Shown: one piece after another, positions 7,057-12,848 of the stretch
Numbering within the stretch: position 1 is the stretch's first letter
How the letters are laid out: every line of letters starts with the position of its first letter
DNA from: Ignavibacteriota bacterium
GTDB lineage: Bacteria; Bacteroidota; Ignavibacteria; Palsa-1295
Length of the DNA stretch: 12,848 nt
Direction of reading: 5' to 3'
NCBI GenBank assembly: GCA_025357895.1
Contig: JANYLL010000263.1
Location: 1-12,848, forward strand
Notes under the pieces: generated by a model
The model's database searches: none
What the model was told of the DNA's origin: nothing
Seen by the model: the letters and a program-made list of their open reading frames with translations, nothing else
Made by a program: the position numbers and the translations under genes

Positions 7057-7070
7057 TCGACACCTGTCGA
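7057..7070. promoter_or_regulatory. Perfect 14-bp palindrome upstream of the cupredoxin-ASH gene
   Basis: TCGACA-CC-TGTCGA is a perfect inverted repeat whose nearer edge lies 67 bp before the ATG at 6989, in the noncoding gap. Size and position suit an operator for a dimeric regulator. No regulator is identified in the window, and the match to any named operator is unknown. An imperfect direct repeat, CGAATTCAGCA (7040-7050) and CGAATTTAGCA (7068-7078), brackets it. Confidence 0.35.
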
Positions 7071-7104
7071 ATTTAGCACTGAAAGTCCTACTTGTCTATG
7101 ACAC

Positions 7105-7130
7105 AAAAAGGATGCGTGTTGTGACACGCA
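7105..7130 (-). terminator. Intrinsic terminator after the GWxTD gene
   Basis: TGCGTGT (7113-7119) and ACACGCA (7124-7130) form a perfect seven-pair stem with a TGTG loop, 62 bases past the stop at 7193. On the - strand it is followed by ATCCTTTTTG. On the + strand it is followed by GTTTTTATTTTA, so it could stop transcription in both directions. It separates the GWxTD gene from the cupredoxin-ASH gene. Confidence 0.65.
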
Positions 7131-7192
7131 GTTTTTATTTTATCTGAGAAAATTTATACGCTGTAACACTCAATACATAGACAACAACAATC

Positions 7193-8623
7193 TTACATCG
7201 TCTTTACATCCGCTAATTTATAATCTCCGTGACCACCTGCATCGATAAAGCGAATAATTTTTTTAACATTATTGGAGTACGTCCATATTTCAACAGGCTG
7301 CTCGCCAAGAAGAAAGGTGCGCTCAATATTTGTCGGAGGACCGAATAGAATATAAATCTTTCCGCGATCAGTCATTGCGCCGTCGATCATACGGGCACTT
7401 CTGGCAAAATTAAAATACGCATAATCGGCGCGGCGGTAGAATTCATCCATACGCTCATTAAATGCCGTCTCAGAAGTCGGGTCTTGCTTTTTCCAGAACT
7501 CGTACATTTTCCGAAGTTGCTCTTCGCGCGATCCCTTTGAAATTTCCTTGAATTCCTCATCGGACGTAATATGCTGCAGGGGAGGAATTGCATCTCTTGG
7601 ATTTTCAAGTGATAGCGGCATATAATGCCAAACAAGCTCAAGCGGTTGGCTGAATGATCGCGTAAATCCTCCGGCTCTGACTTTTACATCAAGCCTGTAT
7701 TTACCTTGCTCCAGCATTTTTCCCGGAATTGAAAAAAGCACAGAATAAAATCTAAACAGGCTATCGTTCTTATCGGAATCAGTTATTTTATAAACGATCT
7801 CACTATCGGCACTTGCGGCTTTAACGATTTTATCTGCGATGAGACCTTCTGAATTCATACTTTGTGAAGTTCGTAGCACAGGTTTAAAATCTTTTTCCTG
7901 CATTACGTTCGCCGTCTGCATCAAGCGGATCTGAATACTATCAACTTTCAGTTTTTTTTCTAAAGCGATGGTTAATCCTCCGGTAAGATCGCGACTGAAT
8001 TCGGTAGAGGTACCCCAATTTTTTGCCCGATAGGTATAAGGGTCGATTGATTTTTCCAGAATAAAAATATCACTAAGTCCTATAAAAGTTGAATCAGCGC
8101 CCGTTACCGAACGTTCGCGGTGGAAACCGCGAAGCGTGACTTCAAGCGTTACAGGGCGATTGGCAAGCCGCGCGAGAAAACCATCCCGTATCTCTATGTG
8201 CACTTCGATAACTTTCGGAAGTATAATGCCGTCAAGCGATATATTCCGGATAAGCGAATTCCACGTTTCTTTTGAAGTTGTTTCCGCAAAATTATTGGTG
8301 AAGATCGTATCACGAATATTTATCGCCTTCAATGTTTGTCCCGCCGGTTTCTCCCGTAACTCAATGGATATATCGCGCACTGCAAAATATGCTCCGCGTG
8401 AAGCATTTGCCTTATCGGTTTTCAAAAAAGAAAAAAGCGCATCGGCTGTATTGATGCGGACATCGAGAGTTGATGCGTCGGCGGATTGCTCGGCAGCAGA
8501 ATAGAACTGCTCGCCAAAATCAAAATAATTACGCATATCATGCCCAAATTGCTGGGCATAGGAAGAATTCGCCGCAAAGAGCAGAACCAGAAATAATAGA
8601 TAAATATATTTTTTTTTCGTCAT
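7193..8623 (-). CDS. GWxTD domain-containing exported protein
   Basis: This encodes 476 residues with a signal peptide (about 1-23, ending SSYA before QQFG). Residues ~50-345 are a beta-rich region of unknown function with many alternating hydrophobic strands. The C-terminal ~130 residues form a GWxTD domain, recognised from EEQLRKMYEFWKKQDPT, a helical stretch with YAYFNF, then TDRGKIYILFGPP (418-430) and VEIWTYSN (444-451). The motif that names the family reads Gly-Ala-Met-Thr-Asp (415-419), so the Trp is replaced by Ala. The domain's function is not established; it is widespread in Ignavibacteria, Bacteroidota, Acidobacteria and relatives, usually in exported proteins. It follows the cytochrome-like lipoprotein gene by 46 bp on the same strand, which suggests co-transcription, and it ends in a good terminator. 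No strong promoter is visible in the 46-bp gap. Confidence 0.85.
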   Translation of the reverse strand: MTKKKYIYLLFLVLLFAANSSYAQQFGHDMRNYFDFGEQFYSAAEQSADASTLDVRINTADALFSFLKTDKANASRGAYFAVRDISIELREKPAGQTLKAINIRDTIFTNNFAETTSKETWNSLIRNISLDGIILPKVIEVHIEIRDGFLARLANRPVTLEVTLRGFHRERSVTGADSTFIGLSDIFILEKSIDPYTYRAKNWGTSTEFSRDLTGGLTIALEKKLKVDSIQIRLMQTANVMQEKDFKPVLRTSQSMNSEGLIADKIVKAASADSEIVYKITDSDKNDSLFRFYSVLFSIPGKMLEQGKYRLDVKVRAGGFTRSFSQPLELVWHYMPLSLENPRDAIPPLQHITSDEEFKEISKGSREEQLRKMYEFWKKQDPTSETAFNERMDEFYRRADYAYFNFARSARMIDGAMTDRGKIYILFGPPTNIERTFLLGEQPVEIWTYSNNVKKIIRFIDAGGHGDYKLADVKTM

Positions 8624-8669
8624 TCGTCTTTTGTCAGCATCCCAATTATTAATTTTACATTTCTAATTT

Positions 8670-9029
8670 TTAATTGTCCTGCGCTCCTTCGATCACCCAT
8701 TGTTTCAAGCCTTGTTTTCGGATATTATCTATATTCACTGGTCCGAGATGCGTTGCTCTGCCATAGATGACTTGCATCAACCCACAGTTTGTATCACCCG
8801 GCTGATTGACTACCCTTGTCGCTCGGACGCCTACAAAGGAACTGAGATCAACGGTATTTCCCGGGGAGTGGCAACTATTGCAGGCTAGAGAAAAAAGCGG
8901 CTCGACCTGCCCCTTGAAACTGACGTTTTTCGACGGAAAAACAATGTCATTAGCTGAAGTAATGTCCGAACTCGAACATCCTATCATTAATAACACGCCG
9001 AGAGCAAAGATGTAGTAAAATGATCCCAT
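8670..9029 (-). CDS. Small monohaem c-type cytochrome-like lipoprotein
   Basis: I chose ATG 9029 (119 residues), because the longer frame begins with a TTG at 9071 that adds 14 residues ahead of the signal sequence. The N-terminus GSFYYIFALGVLLMIGC ends in a lipobox-like site (Met-Ile-Gly-Cys18), so this is probably a lipoprotein. A single haem motif CNSCH (residues 50-54) follows SLA, as in FSLACNSCHSPG. The ending KQWVIEGAQDN matches the WI-x-GA-x-N close of small cytochrome domains in this group. In those domains a Met-Pro-Pro usually supplies the distal ligand; here the equivalent place reads ATHLGP, so the sixth ligand may be His, an upstream Met (85), or absent. The likely role is electron transfer in the periplasm or at the outer membrane. 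It precedes the GWxTD gene by 46 bp. An alternative is a haem-domain scaffold with no redox role. Confidence 0.8.
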   Translation of the reverse strand: MGSFYYIFALGVLLMIGCSSSDITSANDIVFPSKNVSFKGQVEPLFSLACNSCHSPGNTVDLSSFVGVRATRVVNQPGDTNCGLMQVIYGRATHLGPVNIDNIRKQGLKQWVIEGAQDN

Positions 9030-9127
9030 ATAAACTATATATACGTGACTTGCGGCAAGAAAGTTTTGCAAATACCTGTAAGCACCTTAAATCTTTGACT
9101 CTGAGAAAGGAAATACAGGAAGAACTT

Positions 9128-10162
9128 CTATTTTTTTGCGAATTGCTTTGCCATTTTTTCCTTCACTCGGAGGAAGAAATTCATTACGGGCGCTGATGTA
9201 TAGATCGTGATCATGGCAAGTAAGGAGCCTACAATGACGTCAATCACGTAATGATAGCGCAGATAGACCGTAGAAAAAATTAATCCAAAGCCGAGAAAAA
9301 GAATGAGCCATCGAGCCTTTGCCTTAAAGCGAAACGCAAGGATCATCTCTATGACGACGAGTTCTGCGTGGCCGCTCGGGAATACATCGCGTGTCACGGC
9401 TTGCGCTGCCTGAATACTTGTCATACCGATACGGATATTTTCAGCAAGATTAATAAACCATCGTATAGGCTCGGTAAATAATACTCCCGGCAATTCTTTG
9501 GAAATCGACCAAAAATCATGCAGCGTAAACCGTGGTCCTATTCCGGGAAGTGAAATATAAACAACATACGAAGTCAACAAACCATAGATCAATGTAAAAC
9601 GAAGTATTTCCAGCGGATCGGTATAGCGGCTTTCAGTATGATCATGCCGGCGGCGAATAAAAAACTCCGTTGCAAGGATAACGGGAATAATATAGTAGGA
9701 GAAATAGCAAAGCTGCATGATCTCCGTAAATAAAGGAATATTCGGGAAATGTTCATACAGCCATACCGTGGGATTCACTCCAAAGATCGTGCGGTCAATG
9801 CCGATAAGCACATTATCATAATCCCTGCCATGCAATGCAAACGAAAGTTTTTCTACAGTCTTAAAAACTAAGATAACAAGTGGGATAATATAGAATGTAT
9901 GCACTGCCCGAACAACTTTTGAATTGCTCAGAGAGCGAACAAAATTAACAATAATGATCGTGACAAGGAGGATCGTAGTATAGATCACAATTCCGACAGC
10001 ATCTAACTTGTCCTGAAAAACAATCGTAAGGATAATGACCAGGGCGATAAAAGCAAACGTGACAAACTCCGTCGGCGAAATAACGCGGATGATTCTGCGG
10101 ATAAAACTATGTCGATTTTTTTCTTGCTTCAAAAAAGAGTAGAAATGAGGGCTATAGAACAA
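9128..10162 (-). CDS. PAP2-family (Aur1/inositolphosphotransferase-like) membrane protein
   Basis: This encodes an integral membrane protein of up to 344 residues with about six hydrophobic segments. The PAP2 catalytic pattern is visible: PGIGPRF (206-212), the PSGH motif (262-265) with His265, and LRYHYVIDVIVG (301-312) with Arg302, His304 and Asp308. GIDRTIFGVNPTVWL (121-135) is typical of the PAP2_3 branch that includes Aur1-like inositol phosphorylceramide synthases. Members transfer or hydrolyse lipid-linked phosphate groups at the membrane; the substrate here is unknown and could be a phosphatidyl- or sphingolipid. The start is uncertain: the frame opens at a TTG (10162) that overlaps an exact -7 promoter box, and a second TTG at 10132, giving a protein that begins KQEKNRHSF after the initiator, is at least as likely. 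No ATG is available near the N-terminus. It follows rsmA by ~80 bp. Confidence 0.85.
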   Translation of the reverse strand: MFYSPHFYSFLKQEKNRHSFIRRIIRVISPTEFVTFAFIALVIILTIVFQDKLDAVGIVIYTTILLVTIIIVNFVRSLSNSKVVRAVHTFYIIPLVILVFKTVEKLSFALHGRDYDNVLIGIDRTIFGVNPTVWLYEHFPNIPLFTEIMQLCYFSYYIIPVILATEFFIRRRHDHTESRYTDPLEILRFTLIYGLLTSYVVYISLPGIGPRFTLHDFWSISKELPGVLFTEPIRWFINLAENIRIGMTSIQAAQAVTRDVFPSGHAELVVIEMILAFRFKAKARWLILFLGFGLIFSTVYLRYHYVIDVIVGSLLAMITIYTSAPVMNFFLRVKEKMAKQFAKK

Positions 10163-10167
10163 AATTA
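10160..10167 (-). promoter_or_regulatory. Candidate -7 promoter box for the PAP2 gene
   Basis: On the - strand this reads TAATTTTG, an exact TAnnTTTG match, within the 80-bp gap after rsmA. It overlaps the outermost possible start codon, which favours the inner TTG at 10132 as the start. No clear -33 box is seen. Confidence 0.3.
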
Positions 10168-10243
10168 TACAACTAATGTCGCATGTTTGGATTTGCTGAC
10201 AAAGCGTTTTTTCTCCAATGGGGCGAACTAAGAGTCCATCCCA

Positions 10244-11074
10244 CTATTGGGAAAGCAATTGAATCGAAGTAAAGAACTTAAGAAATTCCTTAACATCTAA
10301 CTCCTCAGCCCGCATTGTTAAATAAGGAGCGATTGCAGGATTATCAGGAGCCAGTAACAATTGCTCTGTAGTTAAAAAATTCTTCAAGTTATTTCTCAGC
10401 ATCTTTCTTCTCATTGCAAACATCGTTCGCACAAATGTCTGAAATATCTTTGGTTCGAAACCCGAAGATGGCTGAGTTGCCGATCTTGTGAAGTAATCTT
10501 TTTGAAAATCAATTGTAATAAGAGCAGAGTCAACATTGGGAACCGGTCTGAAACATCCGGCTTTTACTTTGAAAAGAAATTTTACTTCGCCGAAAAAATT
10601 CGCAAGTACAGTGGGTATGCCATAGGCTTTTGTCCGAGGCTCAGCCGTCAGCCGCTCAGCAACTTCAAGCTGGATCAGAAGTGTCGCATCTGTAATGTGA
10701 TCACGATCATCAATAAGCTTAAAGAGAATGGGACTTGTAATATAGTAAGGAATATTCCCGACGACTTTTAACTTCGCACCAAATTCATTCTGAAGTGCGG
10801 AAATATCAGCTTTCAAAAAATCTTCACTTCGAACTTCGAACCTGTCATCCAGAATTTCTTCGCGAAGTAATTCAACTGCGCGGTCATCAACTTCGTATGC
10901 AATGAGTTTTTTTAATGGGAGCTTTAATAGCTCTTTGGTGAGAAGTCCTGTACCCGGACCGATCTCTATGGCGACATCGCCTTCCATCACACAGGCTGCT
11001 TCGGCGATTCGCGTACGCGCTTTTTCATCAACGAGGAAATTCTGCCCAAGAGATTTATTTGCTTTAAGATTCAT
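10244..11074 (-). CDS. rsmA: 16S rRNA (adenine(1518)-N6/adenine(1519)-N6)-dimethyltransferase
   Basis: RsmA/KsgA uses S-adenosylmethionine to dimethylate two adjacent adenines near the 3' end of 16S rRNA late in small-subunit assembly. ATG 11074 gives 276 residues, normal for the family, beginning MNLKANKSLGQNFLVD; a GTG at 11089 would add five residues. Visible motifs are LGQNFL (9-14), the SAM-binding EIGPGTG (37-43), acidic Glu61 in AYEVD, SEDF (83-86), the catalytic NIPY (107-110) followed by YITSPILFKL, and QLEVAERL (135-142). The C-terminal domain carries FRPVPNVDSALI and FVRTMFAMRRKMLRNNL, both standard. It lies 42 bp downstream of the TPR-LuxR gene on the same strand and no promoter box is visible in that gap, so the two may share a transcript. 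No clear terminator follows the stop. Confidence 0.96.
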   Translation of the reverse strand: MNLKANKSLGQNFLVDEKARTRIAEAACVMEGDVAIEIGPGTGLLTKELLKLPLKKLIAYEVDDRAVELLREEILDDRFEVRSEDFLKADISALQNEFGAKLKVVGNIPYYITSPILFKLIDDRDHITDATLLIQLEVAERLTAEPRTKAYGIPTVLANFFGEVKFLFKVKAGCFRPVPNVDSALITIDFQKDYFTRSATQPSSGFEPKIFQTFVRTMFAMRRKMLRNNLKNFLTTEQLLLAPDNPAIAPYLTMRAEELDVKEFLKFFTSIQLLSQ

Positions 11075-11116
11075 AGAGAAAGTAAACACCCCGTCATATT
11101 AAAATGTCCGTTGGTC

Positions 11117-12697
11117 TTACATCTTTGCTAATTCCTGAGCGAGATCTTGCTCTTTGACCATATTCAATTTCTTGCGTATCCGATACCGATGATTTTCGAT
11201 ATTGCGTTCTGAGAGGCAGGTGAGGCGCGAAATATCATCGGATTTCAGATTCATTCTGATCAGTGTGCAAATTCGCAATTCCATTTTTGTCAAGTCAGGA
11301 TATAATTCCAACAGCTTGAGGCGGAATTCCGGATGTGCGGCTTTGAATTGTGTTTCGAATAAATCCCAATCAATAGATTTACACGGAAGCACTTTTAGCT
11401 TTTCGCGAAGTTCACGGGCAATAGGCTCTGTCGGCGGCGCTTTGCGGACAACGGCAAGGATGCCTTCACGGAATTCAGCAAGCGCCTCGGTCTGTGCAAG
11501 AAGCTGCAATGTCGTATTGGAAAGTTCACGTTCTAATTGTTCACGTTTCATTTTTTCAAGTTCCTTATCATGTTTTTCTCGTTCGGTAGCAATAAGTGCT
11601 TGAGCTGTTGTAAGGTTGCTTTTAAATTGGGTGCTATTTACTTGTTCGCGGTATTCGCGGAGTTTTCTTTCATACAGAGTGGCGTTTTCCCAGCTGCCTG
11701 TCTGCGAATATGCTTCGCCATAGAGTGAATATATTCCTTCAGTAAGTTGCATTCCAAATGCAATCGGCACACCTGCTAATTTTTCATCGAGGATCCTTAT
11801 TGCTTCATTTGGATCCCCACGATAAAATGCATTGAATGCAAAATAATACTGGCACCACACTTCCGGCTGTGTCCGAAAATTTCCATCACTCATCGCTAAA
11901 GCAGTGTGCAAAGCAGTATCCGCTGTGTCATAATTACCTAATCGGATCTCATTGGCAGCCAGGAGGATCATTGAAGTCATCGCATTTTCGATATCACCGG
12001 CGATCTCAGCTTCACGTAGGGAGCTTTCGTAGTGTTCCTTGGCTTTATCAAATTGCTCCATTCGGGAATAGATACTTCCGAGCTCGGAGTAAAAAGGAGC
12101 TCTGCCGTATTTGTAATTATGTGAATGAAGAAACTCGAGCCCTTCGGTAATATAGCTTATCGCCCGTTCATAGTCACCGGCTACTGAGCTCAACACTGCC
12201 AGACGGTAAAGTGGAAGCGTAATATCATTTGTCCCCTTCATCGCTTCATAGGCATCTTTTGCATAACCAACAGCCAGTTCGCGCAAGCCCCATTGATGGT
12301 AAACCAGTGCTAAATTTGCAAGCGCTTTTCCTTCGGCTTCTTTATCACCGATCATTATGGCAAGTGAAAGAGTCTGTTCGAATAATTCTTTGCTCGCTGC
12401 GGCATCATGCTCGTATAAAATTGCCACACCTTGTCCTATCAATGCAAGGGCAACAATTCTTTTATTGTCCGATTTCGTTGCCAAGTCGATACATTCAAGA
12501 TATTGTTCATTCAAACCCTCATAACGACCGAGCCTTAAACAGATATCGGCTCGGTAAAGAAGTATCTGCGGCATGATATCCAGATATTTCTTACACGCAA
12601 GAATTAGCTTCTGTGCAAATTCAAATGCGCTCTGAGGATTCTCCCTTTTCAGGCGAACCAATTCTTCGATGTTATGCTCGGTCTCTTTGCGTGTCAT
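11117..12697 (-). CDS. TPR-coiled coil-LuxR-type transcriptional regulator
   Basis: This encodes a 526-residue cytoplasmic protein starting at ATG 12697; a TTG at 12760 overlaps a promoter box and is unlikely. Residues ~20-350 are tandem tetratricopeptide-like helical pairs (for example AEGKALANLALVYHQWG, APFYSELGSIYSRMEQFDKA, GIYSLYGEAYSQTGSWENA). Residues ~365-415 form a charged coiled coil. After IDWDLFETQFKAAHPEF, the C-terminus LTKMELRICTLIRMNLKSDDIS...LSERNIENHRYRIRKKL (469-511) is a LuxR/GerE helix-turn-helix. This TPR-coil-HTH layout is common in Bacteroidota, where the DNA-binding end follows a W-x-x-F...HP-x-F segment. The target genes and signal are unknown; TPRs usually bind a protein or peptide partner. 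There is no phospho-acceptor domain. The first 67 bp-wide part of the gene is repeated in inverted form at 12782-12848. Its leader holds a hairpin. Confidence 0.88.
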   Translation of the reverse strand: MTRKETEHNIEELVRLKRENPQSAFEFAQKLILACKKYLDIMPQILLYRADICLRLGRYEGLNEQYLECIDLATKSDNKRIVALALIGQGVAILYEHDAAASKELFEQTLSLAIMIGDKEAEGKALANLALVYHQWGLRELAVGYAKDAYEAMKGTNDITLPLYRLAVLSSVAGDYERAISYITEGLEFLHSHNYKYGRAPFYSELGSIYSRMEQFDKAKEHYESSLREAEIAGDIENAMTSMILLAANEIRLGNYDTADTALHTALAMSDGNFRTQPEVWCQYYFAFNAFYRGDPNEAIRILDEKLAGVPIAFGMQLTEGIYSLYGEAYSQTGSWENATLYERKLREYREQVNSTQFKSNLTTAQALIATEREKHDKELEKMKREQLERELSNTTLQLLAQTEALAEFREGILAVVRKAPPTEPIARELREKLKVLPCKSIDWDLFETQFKAAHPEFRLKLLELYPDLTKMELRICTLIRMNLKSDDISRLTCLSERNIENHRYRIRKKLNMVKEQDLAQELAKM

Positions 12698-12707
12698 GTG
12701 GGTATAA
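12641..12707. repeat. 67-bp inverted repeat, left arm
   Basis: This arm covers the first 19 codons of the TPR-LuxR gene and 10 bp before the ATG. It is the exact reverse complement of 12782-12848, base for base (positions sum to 25489). Pairing fails at the next inner position (12708/12781). Confidence 0.95.
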
Positions 12708-12715
12708 TTAAAATC

Positions 12716-12744
12716 GGAAGGAAGTGCAGATCGCACTCCCTTCC
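12716..12744 (-). promoter_or_regulatory. Stable hairpin in the leader of the TPR-LuxR gene
   Basis: GGAAGGAAGTGC (12716-12727) and GCACTCCCTTCC (12733-12744) make a 12-pair stem with a five-base loop. The one imperfect pair is a G-U wobble in the - strand RNA but an A-C mismatch in the + strand, so it pairs better in the regulator's own transcript. The stem is followed by GATTTTAATT and then the ATG, 18 bases further on. It could affect translation or act as a weak attenuator. Confidence 0.5.
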
Positions 12745-12757
12745 TGATGAAGATGTA

Positions 12758-12765
12758 CAAAAATA
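12758..12765 (-). promoter_or_regulatory. Candidate -7 promoter box for the TPR-LuxR gene
   Basis: On the - strand this reads TATTTTTG, an exact TAnnTTTG match, placed in the loop of a small perfect stem (AGATGTA 12751-12757 with TACATCT 12764-12770). The resulting leader would be about 50-55 nt and contain the hairpin at 12716-12744. No -33 TTG is visible at the expected distance. Confidence 0.35.
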
Positions 12766-12781
12766 CATCTTAAATATTACG

Positions 12782-12848
12782 TTATACCCACATGACACGC
12801 AAAGAGACCGAGCATAACATCGAAGAATTGGTTCGCCTGAAAAGGGAG
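12782..12848. repeat. 67-bp inverted repeat, right arm, at the window edge
   Basis: This is the exact reverse complement of 12641-12707. It runs to the last base of the window, so the true length of the repeat is unknown. A perfect copy with no silent changes, ending exactly at a sequence end, is what a foldback chimera or an unresolved assembly repeat would give. A very recent divergent duplication would look the same. Confidence 0.95.
12792..12848 (+). CDS. Divergent second copy of the TPR-LuxR gene start (partial, may be an artefact)
   Basis: ATG at 12792 opens a frame that gives MTRKETEHNIEELVRLKRE, the same first 19 residues as the - strand regulator, and is cut by the window end. It exists only within the perfect inverted repeat. 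It is listed because the sequence encodes it, but it may not exist in the genome. Confidence 0.3.
   Translation, partial: MTRKETEHNIEELVRLKRE

Noticed and set aside
9030..9071. TTG start at 9071 for the cytochrome-like lipoprotein
   Set aside because: It adds a polar stretch ahead of the signal sequence; ATG 9029 gives a normal lipoprotein signal length.
9077..9119. Inverted repeat CCTGTA / TACAGG after the PAP2 gene
   Set aside because: Six pairs around a loop of about 30 bases with no T-run is within what chance gives in AT-rich DNA.
10163..10243. Intrinsic terminator after rsmA
   Set aside because: Only a four-pair stem (CCCA/TGGG) overlapping the stop is visible, and the A-run that follows is of the wrong base for the - strand transcript.
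12698..12760. N-terminal extension of the TPR-LuxR protein from TTG 12760
   Set aside because: The TTG lies inside the -7 box and the extension would be encoded by the leader hairpin; ATG 12697 gives the natural start.

Overview
The window looks like part of a genome from the Bacteroidota/Chlorobi (FCB) group, most plausibly an Ignavibacteria- or Kapabacteria-like lineage. The reasons are: four surface proteins ending in type IX secretion (T9SS) C-terminal sorting domains; a GWxTD-domain protein; a TPR-coiled coil-LuxR regulator with the C-terminal layout common in Bacteroidota; AT-rich, Shine-Dalgarno-poor gene starts; and exact matches to the Bacteroidota -7 promoter box TAnnTTTG just upstream of several starts. 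The lineage is inferred from family content, not from a phylogeny. The first gene lacks its 5' end and the last is cut, so the window is probably a whole contig.

Layout. Positions 1-1670 (+ strand) hold two AT-rich secreted-protein genes whose sorting-tag segments are about 92% identical although the rest of the proteins differ. Between them lie a 60-bp decayed copy of the 3' end of holB and a foldback sequence. Everything from 1765 to 12697 is on the - strand. In transcription order, right to left: a TPR-LuxR regulator, rsmA (16S rRNA dimethyltransferase), a PAP2-family membrane protein, a small monohaem cytochrome-like lipoprotein, a GWxTD protein, a giant cupredoxin-ASH-repeat-T9SS protein, a small cupredoxin-T9SS protein, holB (DNA polymerase III delta') and a secreted protein with a BclA/C1q-like jelly-roll domain. 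No stretch over 300 bp lacks a gene; the largest gaps are 605-815 and 6990-7192. I see no tRNA, rRNA, CRISPR array or transposase.

How the genes may fit together. rsmA and holB are housekeeping. The middle of the window (3713-9029) encodes envelope or surface proteins, including two with complete type 1 copper ligand sets and one with a c-type haem motif. This suggests, but does not prove, copper/haem redox chemistry outside the cytoplasm. The two cupredoxins are paralogues: one is carried directly on a sorting tag, the other on six ASH repeats.

The right end carries a perfect 67-bp inverted copy of the start of the TPR-LuxR gene that runs exactly to the last base. It is either a very recent divergent duplication or a foldback/assembly artefact.
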